Shown: positions 11,062 through 21,748, counted from the first letter of the stretch. The stretch is 64,000 bases of DNA from Halopseudomonas xinjiangensis (GCA_011050525.1 DRFO01000035.1:1-64000); one strand, 5' to 3'. Notes: generated by a model not told the origin, from the sequence alone. Numbers and translations: made by a program.

Positions 11062-12441
11062 TCAGCGGAGCCCGGAGCCGGCCATCGCACTGGGAGTAAA
11101 GTGATTTGGCGGATAGCTGTCGACTCGGGCGAAACCAGTCATTCCCGGTGCACCCATCATCGAGCTGCTGGAATAGATGCCCTTGCTCATGTCATAAAGA
11201 AGGTACTGACCGTTACGATAAGCGGGTATTTCGTAGCGCTGGACTGAAGGCTGATACATCACATGGTGGACCTGATCTGCATGGTCAATGCCGTGGTAGC
11301 TCAGGATCATCCAGCTGTCTTCGTCGAGAAAGAACCGCTTGGTCTTTTGCACATGACGCTCCCCGTCCTTGAGAGTCCCCTCGACTTCCCAGATCCGCCG
11401 TAACTCCCACCGCATCAGATCGGGATTATGGTGCTTCGGTGTATTCAGTTCCTCGGGAGCTGCCGCCCAAGCCTTATATGAGTTGTACGGCATATACATT
11501 TCCTTGCGACCAATCAGCTTGAAATCATACTTATCCATCTTGCCATCAAAACCGTTGATCTCGTCAAATAGCAGAACCCCACCGCTCTGGGTACTGACCG
11601 TGTCATATTTAAACTCGGGCGCGAGTCTCACCCGGCGCTGCCCCGGCACATAGGACCAAGCCATGCCATCGCGCTCATGGGTATTCAAGAACGACCAGCG
11701 CATCTGCTTGACGCCATTTACCGATGCAGGGGCAATGGTGTTGGCGATCAGTGTCCAATACGGTTGATTGGCTGGAACCTGATCAATGCTGTTGTCCCAG
11801 TACAGGTTCTGATCCTCAATGTCCTGCACCGAAGTCAGTTGCATGCCACCGGAAGAATCGACCAGATAGGCCGCCTGGGTGCCTTGCGAGCGCACCTGAT
11901 CGAACTTCACGTTCGAATTCCACATCGCCTGGAAGCCATCTTTCGGAATCGGAAAAGGTACCTGAGCATGTGCATCTACCAAACCTGGAGCGTCACCTAC
12001 CAGTCTTGGATTCTTCACGCGCTCGATGGTGTTGTCATAAACCCATTGGGGAAAGCAGGCGGTACGGTGAGTGGGATAAACATCAACGCGGAAGGAATCA
12101 GGATAGCGACGAAACAAATCCTGCGTACCCACATCCAGCTTGTCCTGATGCTCGGCCATGTTCTCGGCAGTAATGCTGAACAGCGGCTGCTCGTCAGGGA
12201 AAAGGTCCGCGTAGGGAGAACCACCTCGCTCGCCTTCGATAGGCTGATAATTCGCCGGAGGGCTGCACGCTCCGCCTTCCCAGCTAGGAATAGTTCCTGC
12301 TTCGTTACCAGCTTGAATCGCGCCCAGGGGAGTCAAGCTGGTACCAAGCTGGCTGATTTCCTTCTCGGTCAACTGCGCCGTGGCGTGGCTGGCGAACAGG
12401 GTCGTGAAAGCGGCCAAGACGAATATTTTCTTGTTGTTCAT
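11062..12441 (-). CDS. DUF1329-family outer-membrane lipoprotein-sorting-like protein
   Basis: LTPLGAIQAGNEAGTIPSWEGG, WRYVPGQRRVR-type motif (WSYVPGQRRVRLAPEF), NSYKAW, RWELRRIWEVEGTLK. Likely start at MNNKKIF. Confidence 0.88.
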   Translation of the reverse strand: MNNKKIFVLAAFTTLFASHATAQLTEKEISQLGTSLTPLGAIQAGNEAGTIPSWEGGACSPPANYQPIEGERGGSPYADLFPDEQPLFSITAENMAEHQDKLDVGTQDLFRRYPDSFRVDVYPTHRTACFPQWVYDNTIERVKNPRLVGDAPGLVDAHAQVPFPIPKDGFQAMWNSNVKFDQVRSQGTQAAYLVDSSGGMQLTSVQDIEDQNLYWDNSIDQVPANQPYWTLIANTIAPASVNGVKQMRWSFLNTHERDGMAWSYVPGQRRVRLAPEFKYDTVSTQSGGVLLFDEINGFDGKMDKYDFKLIGRKEMYMPYNSYKAWAAAPEELNTPKHHNPDLMRWELRRIWEVEGTLKDGERHVQKTKRFFLDEDSWMILSYHGIDHADQVHHVMYQPSVQRYEIPAYRNGQYLLYDMSKGIYSSSSMMGAPGMTGFARVDSYPPNHFTPSAMAGSGLR

Positions 12442-12473
12442 CGATATATCCTCATTCGAGTAAATCACCCAGC

Positions 12474-14204
12474 TCAGTAGCTGACCTTGTAACTGAACGA
12501 AATCCAGCCGTGGTCATTCTGTACGGGGGAGCCTGTCGTATGGTCAGTACTTACATAGCCACTGGCGGGATTGACATCATAATCACCACGGGAATCAACC
12601 CAGCGCAACGTGAAGTTATGCTTGCCCTTGTATTTGGCGGCGACGCCGATGGTGTAACTGTAAACACCTTCGTTGGTGCCACCCAGAGTCGGGCTATTAC
12701 CATGAATACCGTAAGCTACGCTGGTGGGCATCGAGACGTCCCAGGCCGGGAACAGTTGTGGCCACTCCGGCGTAAAGCCGACCTGCATACCCCAGGCATC
12801 GCGCGTTACGCAGTTATCGCTATAAGCCGTGGTACAGCCAAAGCCGCGCGCGTTGTATCGATTGGGGTTCTCGGTGATCTTGTCCAGACGGTTGTAAGTC
12901 AGTTCGGCCTGCAGGATGCCGCCGGTCCATAAGGCGGTTCTCGGCAAAATGTAGATACCATTGACCAGGGCGTGGATCGAATTACCCCGTGCGCCTTCTA
13001 TTTCCGAGTACGTGGGCGCGACGTTATTAGCAGGAAGAACGGTAAAACCATTTACCGAGTTCAGCGCTGTGTCCTTGCGGTAAGACAATTCGGCGGCCAC
13101 GCTCACCGTGCCCAGGGTTTGCGCCAAACTCAAACCGTAGAGTTCGGTATCCCGGGCATAGCCCAGACGGATGGCATTTGGCAGGCCCGCGAATACGCCA
13201 GGGGCAACCTGGGCAATACCGACCTGGGTAAAACTCCAGGGCAGCTTTTCGTCAAACTTGCGGTAGTAAAGACCCGCCGTCCCGTTCAACCACCACGGGC
13301 TCCAACGCAAACTCACACCCCAGTCGCCCCGTTCCTTATCTGGCCCGAAGTCGTCACCATTAGGTATACCTCCGCCCAACGGAAAAATTGCAGGTGGCGC
13401 CCCCAGGTCAGAACGCGCACCGTCGGAACCGGCAAAATAGGTGCCGCCGGGCACCAGACGAAAGGGCTTCCAGTCGAGCAGATATTGTGCGGCCAGCGAC
13501 AGATCACTGGACAACTGGATTTGCGTGGAAATCTGCTTCAGTGGCAGGAACAACTCCTTCGCCTCAGCGCCCGGACTGGTCGCCGCCTTGATCGTATCCA
13601 CCGGACCTTGGGAGTAGGCGATGCTGTTGCCCAACGTATAGAGAGACTCGCCCCAATAGACGTTATGCTGACCAGCACGTACCGCAACGTTGGTGTTGCC
13701 AACGGAAAAACTGGTAAAAACGAAAGCATCCAGTATCTCCCCCGACAGCCCTCCGATGTACCGGTCAGTGTAGGAGTTGTAGCGATTATTTATGTAATTG
13801 CCGCTACCCACCAACGCAGGGTTGGGCTCCGCGCCACCTTGGTACACGTCGTCGTACCAGGCTGCCGCGCTGATACGAATGGCGTGGGCTCGGTTCCATA
13901 CCATGTCCAGCTCGGAGAGAAGGTCAACGCGGTTGGTAACCATGTCCCCACTCTCGAACTTGTTCTCGGTATCGTCGTAGAACGGCGAATTGAGGAAATC
14001 GGAGTTCTGATCTTCCACCCGCCAGCCGGCGTTGTAACGGAGGGTGTTGTCCCAGCGGACATCCAGGTCTGAATTGCCTGTAGGGATGGACACAGCCAGC
14101 GCATTGGTACTTAACGAGGAAACAAGCAATGCAATGGCGCTGGAAAGGTAGGTGCGCTTGAACGCCATACCCTTCAGACCTGAAACTCTTGTTTTTGTTT
14201 TCAC
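12474..14204 (-). CDS. DUF1302-family outer-membrane protein
   Basis: Signal peptide then DVRWDNTLRYNAGWRVEDQN, AGQHNVYWGESL, SYRKDTALNSV, WGMQVGFTPEWPQLFPAWD; beta-strand rich, ends in Tyr (ISFSYKVSY). Confidence 0.88.
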   Translation of the reverse strand: MKTKTRVSGLKGMAFKRTYLSSAIALLVSSLSTNALAVSIPTGNSDLDVRWDNTLRYNAGWRVEDQNSDFLNSPFYDDTENKFESGDMVTNRVDLLSELDMVWNRAHAIRISAAAWYDDVYQGGAEPNPALVGSGNYINNRYNSYTDRYIGGLSGEILDAFVFTSFSVGNTNVAVRAGQHNVYWGESLYTLGNSIAYSQGPVDTIKAATSPGAEAKELFLPLKQISTQIQLSSDLSLAAQYLLDWKPFRLVPGGTYFAGSDGARSDLGAPPAIFPLGGGIPNGDDFGPDKERGDWGVSLRWSPWWLNGTAGLYYRKFDEKLPWSFTQVGIAQVAPGVFAGLPNAIRLGYARDTELYGLSLAQTLGTVSVAAELSYRKDTALNSVNGFTVLPANNVAPTYSEIEGARGNSIHALVNGIYILPRTALWTGGILQAELTYNRLDKITENPNRYNARGFGCTTAYSDNCVTRDAWGMQVGFTPEWPQLFPAWDVSMPTSVAYGIHGNSPTLGGTNEGVYSYTIGVAAKYKGKHNFTLRWVDSRGDYDVNPASGYVSTDHTTGSPVQNDHGWISFSYKVSY

Positions 14205-14383
14205 TTGACCGCCTCTTATTATTGGATCGGTTTCTGAATTCAGTCCATGCCTCAGTTCCGAGTACTTCCATGAACTCTTGAACCAACGCCCTCACTTTTC
14301 GGGAGGTGCGCAGTAGCCAATTTGTCCCAGCTCCGCTAACAGAAGATGCCCGGCAGCAAGGCAAATATGCCCTGATCATTAAG

Positions 14384-14403
14384 CTAACATATAGTCAGCT
14401 ATT
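14384..14403. promoter_or_regulatory. Operator-like motif CTAACATATAGTCAGCTATT
   Basis: In context AGCTAACATATAGTCAGCT is a near-perfect dyad; recurs in the window. Confidence 0.65.
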
Positions 14404-14587
14404 GACAAAGTATTTTTGCTTATCCTTTGAATGACCATCAATAACCCTTTATTTTTCCGAATGTTATCCGTAAACGGATCACCTTAAAAATGATTAATAG
14501 CCCGTTTTATTTCTTCAACCCACCCTGTACAGACATTTTCAGAATCGTTCAGGGAAATACTCCCCGCCCCTAGCCTTTATCAACTAA

Positions 14588-14606
14588 CTGATATATCGTC
14601 AGCTAT
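14588..14606. promoter_or_regulatory. Operator-like motif CTGATATATCGTCAGCTAT
   Basis: Second copy of the dyad in the same divergent intergenic region, 72 nt before the ATG at 14678. Confidence 0.6.
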
Positions 14607-14677
14607 AGAAAGACAGACCCAGCACCAATCAGCCCCGGCTGCTTCGACGTCGGCGAGCATATAAACGGAGCCGCGCA

Positions 14678-16693
14678 ATGACTGAACACCAGTACAAAAG
14701 CCTTTTTACCCCTATCAGGTTGCGCAACCTGGAAATACCCAACCGTGTTGTCATGGCTCCCATGTCTACCAATCTGGGTAGCCTCGATGGTTACGTAACG
14801 CCTGAACAGGTCGCGTTTTACCGGGTCAGGGCCGAAGGCGGTACCGGGATGATCATCGTCGAGTTCTGTTGCGTGGATGGCGCCACCGGCCGATCCGAGC
14901 ACCGTCAGCTAACCTTGGAAAGCCCCGCCCAAGTGGCAGGGCATCAGCGCCTGGTAAAAGCCATCATCGACGCGGGATCCGTCGCATGTCTGCAACTTCA
15001 GCACGGCGGTCAGGCATCCAAGCGTGAGCTCGTCAGGGATGGCTTGCCGGTTGCCCCAAGCGATGTCCCAACACGCTCGGACCCGACCGTCCTGAAGGCC
15101 CGGGGCATGAGCGAGACTGAGATAGAAGAACTGATCGAGAGCTTCGGGCGCGCTGCGGAACTGGGCGTGCAAGCGGGTTATCAGGCCGTCGAACTGCACG
15201 GCGCGCACGGCTATCTACTTACCTGCTTTCTCACTCCATTCTGCAATCACCGCAACGATAGCTGGGGCGGCGATGAAGAGCGGCGGCTGAATTTTCCTCG
15301 CCGGGTTATCCAGCGCGTCCGGCAGGCCATCGGGGATCGACCGCTTATTTACCGATTGTCCGCCGACGAATTCACCACCGGCGGGCTGGATATAGACGAT
15401 ATGGTCCGTATCGCTCCGAAATTGGTCGAAGCCGGGCTCGATGCGCTGCATGTCTCGATGGGGCTGGGCTTTACCAGTTTTGACAAGGTTATCGAGCCCA
15501 TGTCTACCCCGGAAGGATGGCGGTTGCCTTACTCCCGCAGAATCCGCGAGGCAGTGACTGTTCCTGTGATCAGCGTCGGCCAGATTCGCTGGCCGGACAC
15601 CGCAGAACGCGCAATCGCCGAAGGCGATGCAGACCTGATCGCGCTGGGTCGCCCCTTACTTGCCGACCCGGCCTGGGCCGCGTGGGCAAAGACCGGACAG
15701 CCAGAAAAAATTCGTCCTTGTACCTCGTGCAACTATTGCGTTGCTGTCAGCTCGGGCCCGCATGGGGTCATCGGCTGCGCCGAGAACCCACGTACCGGGC
15801 ATGAACTCGACGTGTTTCCCGATGCCGGCTCGCTGCGGGGAGAGCGCGCGGTGGTCATCGGCGGCGGGCCTGGCGGAATGTCCGCCGCCCTGTTACTGCA
15901 GCAGGCCGGCTTTCGTACCGAACTGCACGAGAGCCGCGCAATGCTTGGCGGCGGCTTGATCGCCTCCGCGGCGCCTCCGTTCAAGGACAAGCTCACCTGG
16001 TATCAGGACTATCTCATTCGCCAACTGGCACAAAGCCCAGTGAAGGTTTACCTGAACAGCGTGGTCGATATCTCCAGCTTGCGCGACGACCCGCCAGCAA
16101 TCGTATTGCTGGGTACCGGCGCGCAGCCGGTTGCCCTGCCGATAAAGGGTATAGACAGTCCCTGCGTGATCGACGCGTACGAGCTACTGATGGGCGATAT
16201 CGATTGCCTGCCTGAACCGGACGACAGCCGCCCGACACTGGTCTACGGCGGTGGCGAGACTGGCTGTGAGACTGCGGAATTGTTGGCCGAAAAAGGCTAT
16301 TCAGTGGTTCTGGTCAGCCGCTCCCCGGCGTCCAAGCTGGCCCGCTCCGCGGAAATGATCTACCGCGGCGTACTAAAACAGCGGCTGATGGAAAATCCGG
16401 CGATTCGCATTATCGAGAATACCAGCCTGATGGAGATCAGCGCCGAAGGCAGCGTGACACTCAAGGACCACCACGGCACGCGCAGCGAACTACTGATAAG
16501 CCGGGCGCTAATAGCCCAGGGCCGGCGGCCTGACCACAGCCTGACCAACCAACTGATTGAAGCCGGAATTCCGTTCAGCGTGATTGGCGATTCACGCCGA
16601 GGCGGCAGAATTGGCGATGCAGTCCGGGATGCTTATCAGGCGGTGCTTGCAGTCTGTGCCAGCGCCAGCAAACAACCCTTAATGGCCTGTTGA
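14678..16693 (+). CDS. NADH:flavin oxidoreductase / 2,4-dienoyl-CoA reductase-like (OYE barrel plus FAD/NAD domain)
   Basis: LFTPIRLRNLEIPNRVVMAPM, GAHGYLLTCFLTPFCNHRNDSWGG, CTSCNYCV (Fe-S ligands), AVVIGGGPGGMSAALLLQQAG. Confidence 0.93.
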   Translation: MTEHQYKSLFTPIRLRNLEIPNRVVMAPMSTNLGSLDGYVTPEQVAFYRVRAEGGTGMIIVEFCCVDGATGRSEHRQLTLESPAQVAGHQRLVKAIIDAGSVACLQLQHGGQASKRELVRDGLPVAPSDVPTRSDPTVLKARGMSETEIEELIESFGRAAELGVQAGYQAVELHGAHGYLLTCFLTPFCNHRNDSWGGDEERRLNFPRRVIQRVRQAIGDRPLIYRLSADEFTTGGLDIDDMVRIAPKLVEAGLDALHVSMGLGFTSFDKVIEPMSTPEGWRLPYSRRIREAVTVPVISVGQIRWPDTAERAIAEGDADLIALGRPLLADPAWAAWAKTGQPEKIRPCTSCNYCVAVSSGPHGVIGCAENPRTGHELDVFPDAGSLRGERAVVIGGGPGGMSAALLLQQAGFRTELHESRAMLGGGLIASAAPPFKDKLTWYQDYLIRQLAQSPVKVYLNSVVDISSLRDDPPAIVLLGTGAQPVALPIKGIDSPCVIDAYELLMGDIDCLPEPDDSRPTLVYGGGETGCETAELLAEKGYSVVLVSRSPASKLARSAEMIYRGVLKQRLMENPAIRIIENTSLMEISAEGSVTLKDHHGTRSELLISRALIAQGRRPDHSLTNQLIEAGIPFSVIGDSRRGGRIGDAVRDAYQAVLAVCASASKQPLMAC

Positions 16694-16740
16694 TAACAGA
16701 CCTGAACACCTGCGCGCAGGTATAGCTTGAGGAACCAATC

Positions 16741-17943
16741 ATGGAACTTTACATGACCGCGGAAGATGAAGCTTTTCGCGACGAAGTCAGGGCATTCCTG
16801 CGGGAGAATCTCAACGAAGATGTCATACGCCGGTCGAATACCGGCATGCATCCGCCGAATGAGGATGACCGCCGCTGGTGGAACCGTATGCTGGCCGAAA
16901 AAGGCTGGGCGGCATCCCACTGGCCAGCGGAATATGGTGGCACTGGCTGGAGCCATGTCCAGCACCACATCTTCGAGCTGGAATGTCGGCTCGCCGGCGC
17001 CCCGGAACTGCGCTGGCAAGGCCTGCGGCTGATTGGACCGGTGCTGTATACCTTTGGTAGCGAGGCGCAGAAGTCGCGTTATCTGCCACCGATCCTCAAG
17101 GGTGAAGAAATGTGGGCGCAAGGGTTTTCCGAGCCAGGCGCCGGCTCCGATCTCGCCTCGCTGAAAACCTCGGCCGTGATCGACGGCGATGATTACATCA
17201 TCAACGGCCAGAAGCTGTGGACCACCGAGGGCCAGTACTGCGAACAGGGCTTTTTCCTGGTTCGCACCGAGAACAGTGATCGCCCGCAGAAGGGCATATC
17301 CATGATCATCATTGATATGAAGAGCCCGGGCGTCACCGTCCGGCAGATTCCGATGATCAATGGAGAAGGTTCTACCTGCGAAGTGTTCTTGGACAATGTC
17401 CGGGTTCCCCGCGAGAACCTGATCGGCGAACCCGGCAGCGCCTGGGTCTATGCGAAGTTTCTTCTGTCCAACGAACGAACATCGAGTGCGGACATCCACA
17501 AGGCGCGCGCTGACCTCGAGCGTATCCGCAACATCGCGGCCCATGAACTCAAGGATGGCAAGCCGTTGCTGGGGGATGCCGGTTTCCGCCGCAAACTGGC
17601 GGCTCTGCGTATTGAGGTGGACGCCCTGGAATGGTCGGTGCTGCGCGTCATGCACGAGGCGCCGAGCCGCCATCCGATTAGTGCCTGTGCCTCGGTACTG
17701 AAAATTCGCGGTTCGTCACTGCAGCAGAAACTGACCGAACTGATGGTGGAAGCGCTCGGCCAGCGTAGCCTGCGCGTGTATCGCCGCGACGAAGCCTATG
17801 CCCAGCCTGACGGCAACCCGCTATGGCCAGCCTACACGCCGGGCGTAACGGCTGATCTCATGTATCTGCGGTCCTGCACCATTTACGGCGGGGCCATGGA
17901 AGTCCAAAAAAATATCATTGCCAAACTGGCATTCGGATTCTGA
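16741..17943 (+). CDS. Acyl-CoA dehydrogenase (first of an adjacent pair)
   Basis: GFSEPGAGSDLASLKTSAVIDGDDYIINGQKLWTT, IYGGAMEVQKNIIAKLAFGF. Confidence 0.93.
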   Translation: MELYMTAEDEAFRDEVRAFLRENLNEDVIRRSNTGMHPPNEDDRRWWNRMLAEKGWAASHWPAEYGGTGWSHVQHHIFELECRLAGAPELRWQGLRLIGPVLYTFGSEAQKSRYLPPILKGEEMWAQGFSEPGAGSDLASLKTSAVIDGDDYIINGQKLWTTEGQYCEQGFFLVRTENSDRPQKGISMIIIDMKSPGVTVRQIPMINGEGSTCEVFLDNVRVPRENLIGEPGSAWVYAKFLLSNERTSSADIHKARADLERIRNIAAHELKDGKPLLGDAGFRRKLAALRIEVDALEWSVLRVMHEAPSRHPISACASVLKIRGSSLQQKLTELMVEALGQRSLRVYRRDEAYAQPDGNPLWPAYTPGVTADLMYLRSCTIYGGAMEVQKNIIAKLAFGF

Positions 17944-17945
17944 CC

Positions 17946-19109
17946 ATGAACTTTTCCCTGACAGATGAACAGAGAATGCTTGTCGAGAGCGCCGAGCGCT
18001 ATGGCCGCGACAAGTACACTTTCGAAGAACGCCGTCACATCGGCAGCAACCCCGAGGGCTTCAGCCGCCAGCACTGGAACCAGTTTGCCGAGATGGGCTG
18101 GCTGGCGTTGGCGATACCGGAGTCCTGTGGCGGCTTGGGCGGCACCGCAACCGATATTGCCATGTTGATGGAGCCGCTGGGCTCTGCACTCATCATCGAG
18201 CCGGTGGTGGATACGGCTATCCTCGCAGCCAGCCTGATCGGTGCCAGCCCCGACCCCGCGCAACGCGAGCAATGGCTTGGTCGGATCGCCACAGGCGAGC
18301 TGATTGTCGCCCTGGCTCACCAGGAGCAGGCGTCACGCAACGAGTATGACTTTCAGGTCCGGACCAGCGCCACCAGAACCGCCGACGGCTGGAGTCTGAG
18401 CGGTCAGAAACACCGCGTATTTCATGGCGCTGCCGCCAGCGTATTGCTGGTCAGCGCGCATCTGGAGGGAACAGCGGACCTCGGACTATTCATTGTTGAC
18501 AGCCACAGCGCCGGACTCTCGAGCGAGCATTACGAGCTGATCGACGGCAGCCGCGGCGCTGATATCCGCCTGAATGGCGTACAGGTGCCCGCCACCGCCC
18601 TGCTGATGAATGGTGGGCTGACCGAGCAAGCACTGGAACAGGCGTTGGATCAGGCCATCCTGGCCGGTTGCTCTGCGGCCATCGGTTCCATGGAAGCGGT
18701 TATGGCAATGACTGCCGACTACCTGAAAACCCGGGTTCAGTACGGCAAGCCCTTGGCCCAATTTCAGGCGTTGCAGCACCGCATGGCGGAGATGTTCGTG
18801 GAAACCGATCAGTCCAGAGCCATTTTGCACAGCGCCCTGGCGGCCGTCGAATCCACCGATGCCGGAGGCCGGCAGGCTGCCATCTCTGCGGCCAAATACC
18901 AGATATCCAAAGCGGCCTATTTTGTCGCCAGCCAAGGCATCCAGTTGCACGGTGGTATCGGCACGACCGAGGAGTACGCGGTTGGCCATCATTACAAGAT
19001 GGCCGTCATGTTCGACCAGCGCTTCGGCGACGCCAGTTTCCATCTCGATCGCTCCAGCCTAGGCATTGACCAGCTCGACCAGCCGTTGAAAGGAGCCCTG
19101 TATGCATGA
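17946..19109 (+). CDS. Acyl-CoA dehydrogenase (second of the pair)
   Basis: MNFSLTDEQRMLVESAERYGRDKYTFEERR, IQLHGGIGTTEEYAVGHHYKMAVMFD; starts 2 nt after the upstream ACAD stop. Confidence 0.92.
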   Translation: MNFSLTDEQRMLVESAERYGRDKYTFEERRHIGSNPEGFSRQHWNQFAEMGWLALAIPESCGGLGGTATDIAMLMEPLGSALIIEPVVDTAILAASLIGASPDPAQREQWLGRIATGELIVALAHQEQASRNEYDFQVRTSATRTADGWSLSGQKHRVFHGAAASVLLVSAHLEGTADLGLFIVDSHSAGLSSEHYELIDGSRGADIRLNGVQVPATALLMNGGLTEQALEQALDQAILAGCSAAIGSMEAVMAMTADYLKTRVQYGKPLAQFQALQHRMAEMFVETDQSRAILHSALAAVESTDAGGRQAAISAAKYQISKAAYFVASQGIQLHGGIGTTEEYAVGHHYKMAVMFDQRFGDASFHLDRSSLGIDQLDQPLKGALYA

Positions 19110-20658
19110 CCATCTGCCGCTATCCTTTGCCGACGACCTTGAGCAGCGGGCGCAGTTCTACAAGGATGAACCGGCCTATATACAGAGCGAACGCCGCATA
19201 ACCCATGGCCAGCTGCTGGCCCGAGGCCTCACCGCCAGCTCGGCGATGTACAACGCTGGCGTGCGTCATCAGGACCGGGTCGGCATACTGTCGATGAATT
19301 CCATTGAATTCGGCGAGATCATGGCGGCCACCCAATGGGCCGGGTTTATCCTCGCGCCGGTCAACTTTCGACTGGCCCCGGCAGAGATCGCCAGCATCAT
19401 TCGTGACGGCTCGCCCCGGCTGTTCATTTTTGAAGCCCAGTATCTGCCGGTGATGGAAGAGCTGCGCCACGAACTGCCGTCAGTGGAAACCTTTGTCTGT
19501 ATTGGTGGAGAAGCCGACTGGGCCATGAACTATGAGGCCTTTGTCGCCAACGGCGCTGACAGCGGTCCGCCGATCCGCTCCCGGGAGCAGGACATCTGCT
19601 GTCTGATCTACACCAGCGGTACCACCGGCAAACCCAAGGGCGTCATCTGGGGACACCGTGAATACCGCCAGTTGATACAGATGGATACCTGGCTGTGCGA
19701 CATGCAGCAGCCGGACGTCACGCTGATTGTCATGCCCATGTTTCATTTAGGCGGCATGGTCATAAGCCTGTCGCAGCACGTGCGCGGCGGTGCGGCCTTT
19801 CTGCAGCGCCAGTTCGAACCACTGGACGTGCTCAAGGCCATCGAGAAGGAAAAGCTCAGCATTCTATTGCTCGCACCGACGATGGTGCAGATGGTGCTGG
19901 ACCATCCCTATGTCGCCGAAGCGGACCTGTCGAGCGTGCGCACCATCATCTATTCCGCAGCGCCAATGTCCGTTCCGGTGCTCAAGCGGGCGATCACCAT
20001 CTTTCAGGGCTGCGGTTTCGTCAATTTGTTCGGTCAGAGCGAAATATGCATGTTCTGCCTGGCAACCGAGCATCACCGGCCAGACGGGGATGAGAAGGAT
20101 CGCAAACGGCTTGGATCGGTCGGCAAACCCTACCCCAATCTGCAGGCGAAAATCCTCGACGAGGACGGTAATGAATGCCCGGCCAATGTGCCCGGCGAAA
20201 TTGTCGCCCGCAGCGCCGCCATGTTCCGTGGCTACTGGAACAACCACCCCACCAGCATGGAAACCCTGCGTGACGGCTGGGTGCACACCGGCGACATGGG
20301 CAAGTTCGATGAGGACGGGTTCCTCTATCTGGTAGATCGCAAGAAAGACATGATCATTACCGGCGGTGAAAACGTGTATTCACGCGAGGTTGAGGAAGCC
20401 CTGCTGCAACATCCCGCAGTATCGGAATGCGCGGTGATAGGGATTCCTGATCCGAAGTGGGGCGAAAGCGTTTGCGCGATTATCACCTTCGCTCAAGGCA
20501 AGTCAGCCACAGACGAAGAGCTGATTATCCATACCCGCTCATTTATTGCCAGCTATAAAAAACCGAAAGCAATCGTTGTCGTTGAAGCGTTGCCCAAACT
20601 AGTCACCGGCAAGGTCAACAAAATCGAACTTCGACAGCGGTATGCGGTAGCGCGCTAG
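19102..20658 (+). CDS. Acyl-CoA synthetase (AMP-forming)
   Basis: IYTSGTTGKPKGVIWGH, VNLFGQSE, GWVHTGDMGKFDEDGFLYLVDRKKDMIITGGENVYSREVEEAL. Confidence 0.94.
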   Translation: MHDHLPLSFADDLEQRAQFYKDEPAYIQSERRITHGQLLARGLTASSAMYNAGVRHQDRVGILSMNSIEFGEIMAATQWAGFILAPVNFRLAPAEIASIIRDGSPRLFIFEAQYLPVMEELRHELPSVETFVCIGGEADWAMNYEAFVANGADSGPPIRSREQDICCLIYTSGTTGKPKGVIWGHREYRQLIQMDTWLCDMQQPDVTLIVMPMFHLGGMVISLSQHVRGGAAFLQRQFEPLDVLKAIEKEKLSILLLAPTMVQMVLDHPYVAEADLSSVRTIIYSAAPMSVPVLKRAITIFQGCGFVNLFGQSEICMFCLATEHHRPDGDEKDRKRLGSVGKPYPNLQAKILDEDGNECPANVPGEIVARSAAMFRGYWNNHPTSMETLRDGWVHTGDMGKFDEDGFLYLVDRKKDMIITGGENVYSREVEEALLQHPAVSECAVIGIPDPKWGESVCAIITFAQGKSATDEELIIHTRSFIASYKKPKAIVVVEALPKLVTGKVNKIELRQRYAVAR

Positions 20659-20711
20659 CACACCCAACCGCAAAAGCCCGCCAGTGATAAAAAAATAAAA
20701 GGAGGAGCCCC

Positions 20712-21716
20712 ATGCTTAATCTGTCCATGAAACCTACCGGTTGGTTTCAGATCGGCTGGAGCCAGGAAATACCCTCCGGCTCGGTCAAACCGCTCAAGTA
20801 TTTCGGCCACGACCTGGTCGCCTTTCGTAGTGACGACGGGGAACTGGCGGTACTGGACGCCCACTGTCACCATCTGGGCGCCCACCTTGGTCATGGTGGC
20901 AAGGTAAAAGGCGATTGCGTTGCCTGTCCCTATCATGGCTGGCAATGGAATACACGAGGCGAAAACGCGCTGATTCCCTATCAGGACCAGCCGGTGCGCA
21001 AAAAGCTGCGCAAATGGGACATCGTGGAGCAGCACGGAATCATTTTCATGTGGCACGACCCAGCGGGCGGCCCTCCGCGCGAAGGATGGTTGCCTGATGT
21101 ATTCGACCACCCGGAAAAACCGGCCAACCCCGGCGATTACTACCCCTGTTACCCCGACGCCGTGGTTTTTGCTCCGAACGAGCGTATTCATCCGCAGCTG
21201 ATGACTGAAAACGCTGCGGACACTATGCATTTCCGCTTCGCTCACAATGCGCCGGAGGACCCGGTGCTACTGTCGTTCGATACCGACGGCCCAATCTGGG
21301 AAGCGAAAACCGGCTTTCGTTCCAAGGCTACCAAGGAAGTCGCCATGGTCCTCTATGCGCGCAATGCGGGCGTGGGTCTGAACATGTCGATCTTCGACCA
21401 CCCGGTACTGGCACGGCGGCTGGTTCTGACCTGCACCCCTGTGGATGACGATACCTCGGATCTGCGAGTCAGTTATTTCTTCCAGAGGGATGCACGTTCA
21501 CCCGAGGTGATGCCGGAGCATGTACGCGAGATGGCGCGGCAAACCCGAACACTGTTCGAAGAGGACGCCGTCATCTGGCGACACCAGAAGTTCGTTCAAC
21601 GTCCAATCTTTGCCAAAGCCGACGTGGCGGGTTATTCCGCGCTGCGTAACTGGTGCGCTCAGTTCTATGAGGCGACAGGAGTACCCCAGGGCCCGATGAA
21701 AGTGCTCGACGCCTGA
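20712..21716 (+). CDS. Rieske non-heme iron oxygenase, KshA-like
   Basis: Rieske ligands CHH...CPYH (HCHHLGAHLGHGGKVKGDCVACPYHGWQW); mononuclear Fe motif ENAADTMHFRFAH (E-x3-D-x2-H-x4-H). Shine-Dalgarno GGAGGAG upstream. Confidence 0.92.
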   Translation: MLNLSMKPTGWFQIGWSQEIPSGSVKPLKYFGHDLVAFRSDDGELAVLDAHCHHLGAHLGHGGKVKGDCVACPYHGWQWNTRGENALIPYQDQPVRKKLRKWDIVEQHGIIFMWHDPAGGPPREGWLPDVFDHPEKPANPGDYYPCYPDAVVFAPNERIHPQLMTENAADTMHFRFAHNAPEDPVLLSFDTDGPIWEAKTGFRSKATKEVAMVLYARNAGVGLNMSIFDHPVLARRLVLTCTPVDDDTSDLRVSYFFQRDARSPEVMPEHVREMARQTRTLFEEDAVIWRHQKFVQRPIFAKADVAGYSALRNWCAQFYEATGVPQGPMKVLDA

Positions 21717-21748
21717 ATCCATCCAATCGTCTCTATGAGGAACCTTCC

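Noticed and set aside
14466-14479. Palindrome ATCCGT-AA-ACGGAT in the DUF1302/OYE intergenic region
   Set aside because: Real as a sequence feature but single-copy and short; not enough to call an operator.
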